A stretch of DNA of 57,483 bases from Streptomyces griseus (GTDB taxonomy: Bacteria > Actinomycetota > Actinomycetes > Streptomycetales > Streptomycetaceae). Shown here piece by piece: positions 7,546-15,834 of the stretch; the first letter of the stretch is position 1, and every line of letters starts with the position of its first letter. The stretch lies in the NCBI GenBank assembly GCA_002154345.1, contig MUNB01000005.1, forward strand, positions 1 through 57,483, in the 5' to 3' direction. The position numbers were made by a program, and so were the translations under genes. Below the pieces are notes generated by a model, which was not told the DNA's origin, did not search any database, and saw only the letters and a program-made list of their open reading frames with translations.

Positions 7546-8424
7546 GTGGGCGATGACGGGACGCGGAGCGAGGGGTGCGGCGAGAGGGGCGGCGAGGGGA
7601 GCGGCGCGAGGTATGCGGAACTGGCGGCGGCCGGGCCGTACGGGGTGCGGCCGGGGCATGCCCTGATCACCATGGTCGAACCGCATCCGGGCCATGAGTA
7701 CGCCTACAACCGCTGGTACGAGGACGACCACTACTACGCGGGTGCGACGGCGATGCCGTGGATGTTCGCCGGGCGGCGCTGGGTGGCCACCAAGGACCTC
7801 CAGGAGCTGCGGTATCCGGAGAAGTCGGCGGTGGCCCGGCCGGTCTCCGCGGGCTGCTACCTGTCGACGTACTGGGTGACCGAGGGGCGCTACGACGACC
7901 ACATGAAGTGGACCGTCGCCATCAACAAGCGGCTGAACCGGGACGGCCGGGTCTATCAGGACCGCACCCATGTCTTCACGGCCTTCCAGGACCACGAGGC
8001 GACCGTCTACCGCGACGGGGCCGCCGGCCCCCGGGACTTCCACGCGCTCGACCACCCGTACGCGGGCCTCGTCCTCCAGGTCGTCGACGCCGAAGGGCCC
8101 GAACAGCGGGCGGAGCTGCTGGAATGGCTGAGATCGCGCCATCTTCCGAAACGGCTGAAGGGGTCGCCCGCGGCCATGGTCACGGTGTTCCGGCCGACGC
8201 CGCTGCCCGGCGACCGGATGACGTACGTGAAGCAGGTCGAGGGGGTCGACAGCCGGCTGACGCTGCTGTGGTTCCTCCAGGAGGACCCGCGGACCTGCTG
8301 GGAGGAGCGCTTCACCGGTCTGGACGCGGCGGTCGCGGAGACCGGGCTCGGGCGGGTCGAGCTGGTCGCCCCGTTCGTGCCGACGGTGCCGGGGACGGAC
8401 CTGTACGTCGACCGGCTGCGGTGA
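7546..8424 (+). CDS. Dimeric alpha/beta-barrel (EthD/ABM-like) protein, function unknown
   Basis: 292 aa from GTG (AGGGAAGGGG lies 4-5 nt upstream). After a low-complexity Gly/Glu/Arg N-terminus (residues 1-25) the sequence ALITMVEPHP followed by EYAYNRWYEDDHYYAG resembles the first strand-helix of ferredoxin-like dimeric barrels with the EthD/ABM-type Y-x-E-D-H motif. A second similar half (AGLVLQVVDAEGPEQRAELLEWLRS) suggests two barrel repeats in one chain. There is no signal peptide. It shares an operator-like palindrome with the divergent SDR, so a joint role in a small-molecule pathway is plausible but unproven. Confidence 0.65.
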   Translation: MGDDGTRSEGCGERGGEGSGARYAELAAAGPYGVRPGHALITMVEPHPGHEYAYNRWYEDDHYYAGATAMPWMFAGRRWVATKDLQELRYPEKSAVARPVSAGCYLSTYWVTEGRYDDHMKWTVAINKRLNRDGRVYQDRTHVFTAFQDHEATVYRDGAAGPRDFHALDHPYAGLVLQVVDAEGPEQRAELLEWLRSRHLPKRLKGSPAAMVTVFRPTPLPGDRMTYVKQVEGVDSRLTLLWFLQEDPRTCWEERFTGLDAAVAETGLGRVELVAPFVPTVPGTDLYVDRLR

Positions 8425-8502
8425 CGCCGGAGCGCGGTTCCGGATCGAGCTGAGCCCCCTCGGCCAGGACGGCGAACCGGTCGAGAGGGCTCCATCGGGT
8501 GG

Positions 8503-8573
8503 TGCGGTGGTGCTGCTCTGCTCTGATGCTGTGCTGCGGTGGTGCTGCTCTGCTCTGTTGTCGTGCTGCGGTG
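8503..8573. repeat. 32-bp-period tandem repeat downstream of the DUF397 gene
   Basis: A 23-bp core beginning TGCGGTGGTGCTGCTCTG is identical at 8503-8525 and 8535-8557, and its first 7 bases recur at 8567, giving a 32-bp period. It lies just beyond the stop of the minus-strand DUF397 gene, in its presumed 3' untranslated region. Confidence 0.85.
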
Positions 8574-8581
8574 ATGCGCGA

Positions 8582-8788
8582 TCAGGCGTCGACCGCGCCG
8601 GTGGCGACATCGCGCACGAAGGCGTTCCACGCACCGGGGACGAAGGTCAGCGAGGGGCCCTCGGGGGCCTTCGAGTCACGTACGGCGATGGACAGCGCGA
8701 CCGGGGACTTGACCTCGACGCACGCGCCGTTGCCCCCGGAGTACGACGACTTCGTCCACTGGTCCGTAGCACCCTGAAGAATTGCCAT
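8582..8788 (-). CDS. DUF397 domain small protein
   Basis: 68 aa, almost entirely the DUF397 motif: WTKSSYSGGNGACVEV near residues 12-27, then VRDSKAPEGPSLTF and W-x-x-FVRDV. The ATG at 8788 is preferred because GGAG lies 5 nt upstream; an in-frame GTG two codons earlier overlaps that site. DUF397 proteins typically sit next to XRE regulators with a DUF5753 domain (WhiJ/BldB-like systems) and are thought to modulate the regulator. That partner is the next gene upstream on the same strand. Confidence 0.85.
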   Translation of the reverse strand: MAILQGATDQWTKSSYSGGNGACVEVKSPVALSIAVRDSKAPEGPSLTFVPGAWNAFVRDVATGAVDA

Positions 8789-8930
8789 GTTCACTCCGGT
8801 TCAGAGAGTTGGGTGGGTCGCACCAACCTGATTCCGATTGGCGTGATCGACGCTACTCGCCAAGCCCCGTCCATGAGATGGCTGTTCACTCGACCGGATG
8901 GTCTTTCCCTGGTATGCCCGACGGAGAGAG

Positions 8931-8959
8931 TGGGCGGCGGTGTACCATCCCGCCGCCCA
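8931..8959 (-). terminator. Hairpin between XRE regulator and DUF397 gene
   Basis: TGGGCGGCGG (8931-8940) pairs with its complement (8950-8959) across a 9-nt loop, just past the XRE gene stop. The two genes are therefore probably separate transcription units. Confidence 0.6.
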
Positions 8960-9006
8960 ATCACTCACAACCGCTCCCGGAATGGCTCGTATGCGACGGC
9001 GACGTC

Positions 9007-9864
9007 TCAGCTCGTGTACGACTTGGCGATCTTGCTGATGAACTCCCGGGTCTGCTCCACGTTCAGCGCCTGCGCCCGCAGATGCTCGTACATCACGCTG
9101 TAGCGCTGCACGTCGTTCGCCTTCTCCAGATAGAGATCGCTCGTGACGCCCTCGATGTAGACGACGCTGGAGTCCGCGGCGTCCGGGAACTCCAGGATCG
9201 CGTACTGGCCGTTGATGCCCGGGTGCGCACCCATCTCGAACGGCAGCACCTGCACGGTGACGTGCGGCAGATGCGACTGCTCGACGAGGTGTTCCAGCTG
9301 GTCGATCATCACCTGCTTGTCGCCGACCACCCGGCGCAGCGCCGACTCGTCGATCACCGCCCACAGCCGCAGCGGATTGTCCGGGGCGTTGACCCGGTCC
9401 TGCCGCCGCGACCGTACGTTCACGCGCTTCTCGATGTCCGACGGCGGTGCCTCGGGAAGCGCACCGCTGATCAGGGCCTCGGCGTACGCCCGGGTCTGGA
9501 GCAGGCCCGGGATCATCTGGGGCTCGTACACCCGCAGCGACTCCGCGTCGGTCTCCAGACCGATGTAGACGCTGTACGGGATGTCGCCGAAGGCGTGCCA
9601 CCAGCCCTGCTGACGGGAGTCCTTCGCCATCTGCATGAGCGAGTCGACGATGCGGTGGTCCTCGACCTCGTACACCCCGCAGAGGTCGCGCACGTCGCGC
9701 TGGCTGATGGAGCGGCGGCCGTTCTCCAGGCGGCTGATCTTCGACTGCGAGACCAGCAGCCGCTCCGCCACTTCCTCGGCCGTCATGCCTTTGAGTTCGC
9801 GCAGGCGGCGCAATTCCTGGCCCAACCTGCGTCGCCTGACAGTGGGATTGACGTTGGACGGCAC
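9007..9864 (-). CDS. XRE-family regulator with DUF5753 domain (WhiJ-like)
   Basis: 285 aa. A helix-turn-helix of the XRE type occupies residues ~15-70 (LGQELRRLRELKG, then VSQSKISRLENGRRSI). The remainder is the DUF5753 ligand/partner domain with its hallmark IPGLLQT motif and the region from ALRRVVG to PHVTVQVLPF. Start GTG at 9864 with GGAGG 10 nt upstream. Such proteins repress developmental or antibiotic genes in Streptomyces and pair with DUF397 proteins, one of which is immediately downstream. An 11-bp palindrome (CTGCT-C-AGCAG, 9903-9913) overlaps a -10-like TAGATA (about 9900-9905) upstream and could be an autoregulatory site. Confidence 0.88.
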   Translation of the reverse strand: MPSNVNPTVRRRRLGQELRRLRELKGMTAEEVAERLLVSQSKISRLENGRRSISQRDVRDLCGVYEVEDHRIVDSLMQMAKDSRQQGWWHAFGDIPYSVYIGLETDAESLRVYEPQMIPGLLQTRAYAEALISGALPEAPPSDIEKRVNVRSRRQDRVNAPDNPLRLWAVIDESALRRVVGDKQVMIDQLEHLVEQSHLPHVTVQVLPFEMGAHPGINGQYAILEFPDAADSSVVYIEGVTSDLYLEKANDVQRYSVMYEHLRAQALNVEQTREFISKIAKSYTS

Positions 9865-9895
9865 GGAAACGGCACCTCCGGCTATGTAGCTGTGC

Positions 9896-9913
9896 GTATC
9901 TACTGCTCAGCAG
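9896..9913 (-). promoter_or_regulatory. Possible promoter/operator of the XRE gene
   Basis: On the minus strand a good -10-like TAGATAC abuts a short palindrome CTGCT-C-AGCAG (9903-9913). No clear -35 was found. Confidence 0.3.
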
Positions 9914-10002
9914 ATTGCCACCCCTTGCCCCGGCCGCGCTGGGAAACGGCCACACGCAGGCCACCGGGGGCGTGCGCACCGGTGCGCACGGCGGCGCACA
10001 AG

Positions 10003-10046
10003 CGCACGGGGCAGCCGGTGATGGTGACTACCGGCTGCCCCGTGCG
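10003..10046 (-). terminator. Strong 17-bp stem terminator after the GPP34 gene
   Basis: Arms 10003-10019 and 10030-10046 (CGCACGGGGCAGCCGGT and complement) surround a 10-nt loop. It lies about 85 bp past the stop of the minus-strand GPP34 gene and before the XRE promoter, so it separates the two units. Confidence 0.75.
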
Positions 10047-10130
10047 TGGTGCGGCTCCCGGACCGGGTCCTGTGATGACTGACGACGGTACGGCGGTGTG
10101 CTGTTGTGTGCTGTTCCCAGGTCCGTGCGG

Positions 10131-10850
10131 TCAGCTCGCGGCGGTGTGCGCCATGCTGCCTCGGCGGGCCTGTGCTTGCGGCTGCAACGGAACGCCCGCT
10201 GCCTGCTGCGTACGGCGTGGCTGGACCGCCACCCCGTTCTGGACGTCCATCACGGCGTGCGCCACGAGACCGCCCATCGGGTCGTGCCTGATCAGATCCC
10301 GGAGCCGGGAGCGCGATGAGCGCCCCTCGTTCCCGGGGTACAGGTGCTTGCCGAGTCCGACCGCGTGGGCCAGTGCGGCGAGCGCCGCGGTCCGCGGGTC
10401 CGGCGGTACGCCGGTGCGGATCGCGCTGTCCAGCCGGTTCCTGATGTCCCGGCTGATCGCCGTCTCCGTCGCTTGGTAGCGAGTCGTCGGCAGCACTCCG
10501 CACATCTGGCCCGCCACGGCATGAACCATGCCGCACCGCTCCAGATGAGCGAGATAGATCTGGCGCAGCCCCAGCCGGGGTCCGCCGATCCAGTGGACCG
10601 CCCGGACCGGACTGCCACGACGGCGCAGCAGTTCCAGTGCGGAGTCCAGAGTCGGATCTCCTGTCGGCCGTGGCATCACCACGGCGATACGATCCCCGTC
10701 AGGGGCTATCCGTCCTGCCAGAGCCAGCTCCACTAGCTGTGCCCCGGCCAGGCCGAGGTCGAGCGACTGCGGCTGCGCTGTGGTACCCGTGGTCGGGTCC
10801 AGAGCGAGCAACAGAAGCTCCTCCGGGATTGTTCTGCGGCTCCTGCCCAT
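10131..10850 (-). CDS. GPP34 (GOLPH3/VPS74-like) family protein
   Basis: 239 aa. The N-terminus IPEELLLLALDPTTG followed by LGLAGAQLVELALAGRIA is the typical start of bacterial GPP34-domain proteins, soluble homologues of eukaryotic GOLPH3, which binds phosphoinositide membranes. The last ~40 residues are low-complexity Gln/Arg/Ala. ATG at 10850 has GGAGG 5 nt upstream. Streptomycetes carry many copies, often near XRE/DUF397 genes as here; their bacterial role is unclear. Divergent from the carboxypeptidase gene. Confidence 0.8.
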   Translation of the reverse strand: MGRSRRTIPEELLLLALDPTTGTTAQPQSLDLGLAGAQLVELALAGRIAPDGDRIAVVMPRPTGDPTLDSALELLRRRGSPVRAVHWIGGPRLGLRQIYLAHLERCGMVHAVAGQMCGVLPTTRYQATETAISRDIRNRLDSAIRTGVPPDPRTAALAALAHAVGLGKHLYPGNEGRSSRSRLRDLIRHDPMGGLVAHAVMDVQNGVAVQPRRTQQAAGVPLQPQAQARRGSMAHTAAS

Positions 10851-11042
10851 CCATGCCTCCCCGCGTGGATGTCTGACAGGGTGACCCCTCTCACATTCAT
10901 CTGTCGAGAGCGCCTGACTGCTTTGTACGGGAACCAGTAGCTATGTCGTTCTCGTCTAGCAGCTCGGCCAGGGGTTCACACAGGACACTGGTAGATGGTT
11001 CGGACAGCGCGGGGTGGCCCCGCAGCGCATGAGGAGGCATCG

Positions 11043-13610
11043 GTGGCGGGCGAGTCCCCCGACAAAACGGAGCAGCGGAAGTCGTCGGGGACGGCTGCGG
11101 AGGAACGCGACCCGCGCTTCGCCGTGTTCCGTGACCCCGATGCCGACGCGAACGCGGACGCCGCGGACAAGGGTGCGGATTCGGGCGCGGACGCGGACTC
11201 GGGTACGGGTGGGGGTTCGGGTGCCGACGCGCGGCCCGCGTCCGACACGGCGACCGCGGTGTTCCGTCCCCGGCTTCCGGAGGACGCCGCCCGGCGCGCG
11301 CCGGAGGCCGAGCCCGAGCCGGAGAGCGCGGATGTGACGGCCTCCGAGGCCGCTGAGGAGGCTGCCACGCCTCCGGAGGGCACGGGGGCCGCTGAGGGCC
11401 GTACGAGCCCGGACGCGGACGTGGAGGCGTCCGACCCGGAGACGCCCGGCCCGGAGACGTCTGCTGAGGCTTCGGCGGACGAGCCGGCGGCCGATTCCGA
11501 TGCCGATGCCGAGGTTGAGGCCGAAGCGGGCGCCGATGCCGGGGACGGTCGACTGCGGGACGCGGTGGCCGCCTGGGTCGATGCCGCGGGCGAGGACAAG
11601 CCGGCGGCGGACGCCGAGGACGCCGCGGACTCCGACGAGGAGCCCGAGGCCGAGGCCGACGGCAAGGACGCGCCCTCCGCGACGGCGGAGCCGAAGCCCG
11701 AGGCCGAGACGGAGCCCGAGCCCGAGCCCGACGTCGCGCCCAAGGCCGCGCCCAAGGCCGAGTCGAAGGCCGAGCCCGAGGCGGACGCGAAGCCGGAGCA
11801 GGAGTCGAAGCCGGAGCCGAAGGGTGAGCCGGACGACACGGCGAAGCCCGGCCCTGACGCCGACGCCGAGCCGGACACCGCCTCCGAGCCGGCCGCCGAC
11901 GACGCCTCCGACCTGCGAGGAATCGATCAGCCCACCGCCATCTTCAAGGCGGTCAAGCCGGCCGAGCGCGTCGACCAGGCGACGACCGCGCTGAAGCTCC
12001 CGCCCCGCGAGAGCACGCCGGAAAGCACGTCCGAGGGCAAGCCCGAAGGCACGCCGGACGACCGGTCCGGGAGCAGGCCCGAGAGCGACGCCGAGCGCAC
12101 GAGCACGTTCGTGCCGCTGCGCTCCGACGACGTACGGCCCGCTACCGCACCCCGTAAGCCCGACCCCGAGGCAGCACCCGGCACCGGCACCGGCACCGGG
12201 TCCGACGCCCGGCCCGACGCGTCCGCGCGCACCCCGGAGAGCGCCGCTCCGGCCGCTCCGGCGCCCGCGGCCGCCCCCTCCTGGGCGGCGGCCGAGCGGA
12301 CCCGGCAGCAGCCGCTGCCGCCGAGGCCGCCGCTCGACCTGCTCGCCGAGCTGACGAACACCCCGCCGCCCCCGGAGACCCCGGTCCGGACCGCCGTGCG
12401 ACGGGTCAAGATCTGGACCCCGCTGGTGCTCCTCCTCTTGATCGTCTTTGCGATCGTGCAGGTGATGCGCCCGCTGCCGGAGCCCTCGCTGGAGCTCACG
12501 GCGAAGCCGACGTACACCTTCGAGGGCGGGGCGACGAAGCTGACCTGGCCGGGCCAGGGGCAGTCGGCCGTGATGGTGGACGGCGTCGGCTCGCTCGGCT
12601 CCGAGGGCGCGCAGAAGCCCGCCCCGATCGCGAGCGTCGCGAAGGTCATGACCGCCTACGTGATCCTCCAGGAGCACCCGCTCAAGGGTGACGAGGAGGG
12701 CGAGAAGATCACGGTCGACCAGAAGGCGGAGGACGAGTCCAAGCGTCCCGACGAGTCGACGGCCCCGCTGTCCAAGGGCCAGGAGCTCACCCAGCGGCAG
12801 ATGCTCCAGCTGCTGATGATCCCCTCGGGGAACAACGCGGCGCGGCTGCTCGCCCGCTGGGACGCGGGTTCCGAGGACGCGTTCATCGAGAAGATGAACG
12901 AGGCGGCCGAGGACCTCGGCATGACCGGCTCGACGTACACCGACCCGAGCGGCCTGGAGAAGACCACCGTCTCCACGGCCACCGACCAGCTGAAGCTGGC
13001 GCAGGCGGTCATGCGCAACGAGGTCTTCCGGGAGATCGTGGACATGCCCGAGGTCGAGATCGAGGGCATCGACGGCAAGATCTACAACAACAACAACCTG
13101 CTGCTGCAGCCGGGCGTGAGCGGCATCAAGACCGGCTCCTCCACCCCGGCGGGCGGCAACCTGCTCTGGTCCGCGAACACCAAGGTCGACGGCAAGATGC
13201 TGTGGATCTACGGCGCGGTCATGGGCCAGCAGGCGGGGACCGGCCGGGTCTACGACAGCCTGGAGCTGTCGCTCCAGAACAGCCTGAAGCTGATCAAGGA
13301 CGCGCAGGAGGCCGTCACCTCGGCGACGGTGGTGAAGAAGGGCGATGTCGTCGGGTACGTGGACAACGGATTCGGCGGGCAGACCCCGGTGGTCGCCACC
13401 AAGAACCTCAAGGCGGTCGGCTGGTCCGGCCTGGAGGTCGAGCTCAAGGTCACGGACAACGGCAAGGGCATCGACCGCGAGGCGAAGGCCGGCAGCGAGG
13501 TCGGTTCGGTGACCGTGGGCACCGGCACCGGGAAGGTCACGGCGCCGGTGGTGCTGCAGTCCGACCTGGACCAGCCGGCCTTCGGCGACAAGCTGACCAG
13601 GATCGGCTGA
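11043..13610 (+). CDS. D-alanyl-D-alanine carboxypeptidase (S11 PBP) with very long acidic cytoplasmic N-terminus
   Basis: 855 aa from GTG 11043, which has GAGGAGG 5 nt upstream; an upstream ATG at 10995 lacks a ribosome site. Residues ~1-450 are disordered, rich in Glu, Asp, Ala, Pro and Lys (repeated K/PEAE and PKAE-like units). One membrane segment follows at about 455-478 (IWTPLVLLLLIVFAIVQVM). The peptidase S11 domain carries SxxK (Ser531, Lys534), SGN (595-597) and KTG (696-698), then a C-terminal beta domain. The enzyme trims the terminal D-Ala of peptidoglycan stem peptides outside the membrane. Usual S11 enzymes are about 400 aa, so the N-terminal arm, predicted inside the cell, more than doubles it. 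Possible roles are scaffolding or regulation. Confidence 0.88.
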   Translation: MAGESPDKTEQRKSSGTAAEERDPRFAVFRDPDADANADAADKGADSGADADSGTGGGSGADARPASDTATAVFRPRLPEDAARRAPEAEPEPESADVTASEAAEEAATPPEGTGAAEGRTSPDADVEASDPETPGPETSAEASADEPAADSDADAEVEAEAGADAGDGRLRDAVAAWVDAAGEDKPAADAEDAADSDEEPEAEADGKDAPSATAEPKPEAETEPEPEPDVAPKAAPKAESKAEPEADAKPEQESKPEPKGEPDDTAKPGPDADAEPDTASEPAADDASDLRGIDQPTAIFKAVKPAERVDQATTALKLPPRESTPESTSEGKPEGTPDDRSGSRPESDAERTSTFVPLRSDDVRPATAPRKPDPEAAPGTGTGTGSDARPDASARTPESAAPAAPAPAAAPSWAAAERTRQQPLPPRPPLDLLAELTNTPPPPETPVRTAVRRVKIWTPLVLLLLIVFAIVQVMRPLPEPSLELTAKPTYTFEGGATKLTWPGQGQSAVMVDGVGSLGSEGAQKPAPIASVAKVMTAYVILQEHPLKGDEEGEKITVDQKAEDESKRPDESTAPLSKGQELTQRQMLQLLMIPSGNNAARLLARWDAGSEDAFIEKMNEAAEDLGMTGSTYTDPSGLEKTTVSTATDQLKLAQAVMRNEVFREIVDMPEVEIEGIDGKIYNNNNLLLQPGVSGIKTGSSTPAGGNLLWSANTKVDGKMLWIYGAVMGQQAGTGRVYDSLELSLQNSLKLIKDAQEAVTSATVVKKGDVVGYVDNGFGGQTPVVATKNLKAVGWSGLEVELKVTDNGKGIDREAKAGSEVGSVTVGTGTGKVTAPVVLQSDLDQPAFGDKLTRIG

Positions 13611-13644
13611 GACACCAGGTCGAGACACCAGGTCGAGACACCAG
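13609..13644. repeat. 13-bp tandem repeat starting in the carboxypeptidase stop codon
   Basis: GAGACACCAGGTC occurs at 13609-13621 and 13622-13634, with a third partial copy to 13644. The first copy begins within the TGA stop. Confidence 0.9.
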
Positions 13645-13680
13645 CGGGGAGGGGCGGGCGGCGCAGCCCGCCCCTCCCCG
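13645..13680 (+). terminator. 15-bp stem terminator after the carboxypeptidase gene
   Basis: Arms 13645-13659 and 13666-13680 (CGGGGAGGGGCGGGC and complement), 6-nt loop, immediately after the tandem repeat. Confidence 0.75.
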
Positions 13681-13802
13681 CCCTGTGCCGGTTATGACAG
13701 AGAAACGTGTCGGAGGTCCGTGTTAGCGTCCCCGGACAACTCAAGGACGCCGGAACGCGTCCAAGAGGAGGTACGGGGCCGGCGGAGACGGGGAGAGCCG
13801 TA

Positions 13803-15674
13803 GTGACCACCGCGGAGCCGAAACCCGGCCGCGAGGCGGACGGGACCACGGGTGCCGTGGGCGACGACGCCCTGCACGTCCGCGTGCCGTCCCCCCGCCT
13901 CCCGGAGTCTCCCGCCGAGGGACCGGCCGCGGCATCCGCCGAAGCCGGCACACCGCACGTCCGGGCCCGCCGGCTGCTGCGCCACCCGGTCACCGTCGCG
14001 ACGGCGGCCGCCGCCGTCCTCCATCTCCTCTGGTTCTTCTTCTTCGCCAACACCGGCGGTGACATCGCCGCGCAGGACGCCTGGGCCGAGTTCGTGGGCC
14101 GGCACCCCGGCACCGCGTACAACCTCGCCTGGTACGGGGGCATGCACCCCGTCTCGTACAGCGTGGTCTCGCCCTATCTGATGTCGCTGCTCGGCGTCCG
14201 TACGACGATGATGATCGTCGGTACGGTCTCCTCCGCGCTGACCGCGCTGATCCTGGTCCGGGTGCCGGCCGTCCGCAATCCGCTGGCCTGCTCGCTCGCC
14301 GGGGTCTTCGCGTTCCTGTGCAACGCGCTGTCGGGCCGGGTGACGTTCGGGCTCGGCATGATGTTCGCCGTCGGCGCGGTGGCCGCGGTGTTCTGCTGGC
14401 CCTACCGGTGGCGGTACAAGCGGTGGGCCAAGGCCGCCGTCGCCGCCCCGCTCGCCGCCCTCGCGACCGCGTCCAGCCCGGTCGCCGGACTCTTCCTGGG
14501 CGTCGTCGCGGCGGCGCTGTTCCTCCACAAACGCCGCCCCGGCGCGTACGCGATCGGCCTCGCCCCGGTCGCCGTGGTCGGTCTGTCGGCCTGGCTGTTC
14601 CCGTTCTCGGGTACGCAGCCGATGTCGCTCGGCACGCTGTCGCTGCCGTTCGTCTTCTCGGTGCTGGTCTTCCTCCTCGTACCGCGCGACTGGAGCACGG
14701 TCCGCACCGCCGCCGCCGTCTACGGACTCGGGACGCTCCTCACGTATGTCATCGACTCGCAGATCGGGTCGAACATCACGCGCATGGCGATGCTGTTCGC
14801 CGGGGTGGCGCTGCTCGCCGCCCTGCCGTACACGGCGCCGCGCAGCCGCCGCTGGTACGCCCTGGTCCTGGCCTTCGTGGGCCTCAACTTCTGGATCGGC
14901 TTCAAGGGCGTCGACGACATCGTCCGGACCGCGCCCGCCGCGTCCTGGAACCGCGAACTGGCCCCGCTGATCAACCAGCTCCAGCAGGTGGAGGCGGAGC
15001 GCGGCCGGGTCGAGGTGGTGCCCGCGAGCAGTCACCGCGAGTCATCGGCGCTCGCCCCGTACGTCAACCTGGCGCGCGGCTGGAACCGCCAGGCGGACAT
15101 GAAGCGCAACCCGCTCTTCTACGACGACACGCTCGACCCGGTGAACTACCGGGAGTGGCTGGACCGCTGGGCCGTGCACTACGTGGTGCTGCCCAAGGAC
15201 CGGCCGGACAACGGGGCGGTCCAGGAGGCGGAGCTGGTCGAGCAGGGGCAGCCGTATCTGCGCCAGATCTGGGGCGACGCGAACTGGAAGCTCTTCCGCG
15301 TGCTGGACCCGGTGCCGCTGGCCGACCCGCCGGCGACGGTGGAACGGGCGGGCGCGGACGAGCTGACGATCACGGTGAAGTCGGCGGGCCGGGTGCTGAT
15401 CCGGATCCCGTACACGCGGTGGCTGGCCCTCGTCGACGAGGACGGCAAGAGCGTGGAGCGCCCGCTGGAGACCGAGGAGTCGAAGGAGCGGTCGGCGGTG
15501 GACGAGACCGCGCCGAAGACGTACACCAACACGCACGGCTGCCTGAACAAGGTCGAGGAGGGCCCGTACGGCGACGAGTGGACCGAACTGCTCGCGCCAC
15601 GACCGGGTGTGTACCGGCTGGCGGCCCCGTACCAACTCCAGCCGGGCACGCCCTGCCCCGAAGAGCTGAGCTGA
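13803..15674 (+). CDS. Polytopic membrane protein, possibly GT-C-like
   Basis: 623 aa. After a ~70-residue hydrophilic N-terminus there are about ten hydrophobic segments, then a ~230-residue soluble, presumably extracellular, C-terminal domain with no recognised motif. The first loop reads GGDIAAQDAWAEFV followed by GMHPVSYS, with acidic residues placed as in GT-C glycosyltransferases, but the match is loose. Automated pipelines often call such proteins MFS transporters; I see no MFS signature. GTG at 13803 is chosen because GGGGAGAG precedes it; an upstream ATG (13707) would add a non-hydrophobic leader. Function unknown, likely cell-envelope. Confidence 0.7.
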   Translation: MTTAEPKPGREADGTTGAVGDDALHVRVPSPRLPESPAEGPAAASAEAGTPHVRARRLLRHPVTVATAAAAVLHLLWFFFFANTGGDIAAQDAWAEFVGRHPGTAYNLAWYGGMHPVSYSVVSPYLMSLLGVRTTMMIVGTVSSALTALILVRVPAVRNPLACSLAGVFAFLCNALSGRVTFGLGMMFAVGAVAAVFCWPYRWRYKRWAKAAVAAPLAALATASSPVAGLFLGVVAAALFLHKRRPGAYAIGLAPVAVVGLSAWLFPFSGTQPMSLGTLSLPFVFSVLVFLLVPRDWSTVRTAAAVYGLGTLLTYVIDSQIGSNITRMAMLFAGVALLAALPYTAPRSRRWYALVLAFVGLNFWIGFKGVDDIVRTAPAASWNRELAPLINQLQQVEAERGRVEVVPASSHRESSALAPYVNLARGWNRQADMKRNPLFYDDTLDPVNYREWLDRWAVHYVVLPKDRPDNGAVQEAELVEQGQPYLRQIWGDANWKLFRVLDPVPLADPPATVERAGADELTITVKSAGRVLIRIPYTRWLALVDEDGKSVERPLETEESKERSAVDETAPKTYTNTHGCLNKVEEGPYGDEWTELLAPRPGVYRLAAPYQLQPGTPCPEELS

Positions 15675-15834
15675 CCCCTCCGCTTTCCGTGGTCCGCATC
15701 CCGCATTCCGCTTTTCGAAGGCGAACGGGCCGGTAGGGAAAGGGCGTTGCTCACACCGGCCCGTACGTCCCGTGTACGGGCCATCGGGTACGGGCACTCC
15801 CTCTGCGGGCGGCGCCCTGGCAAGGTGTCCTGCC

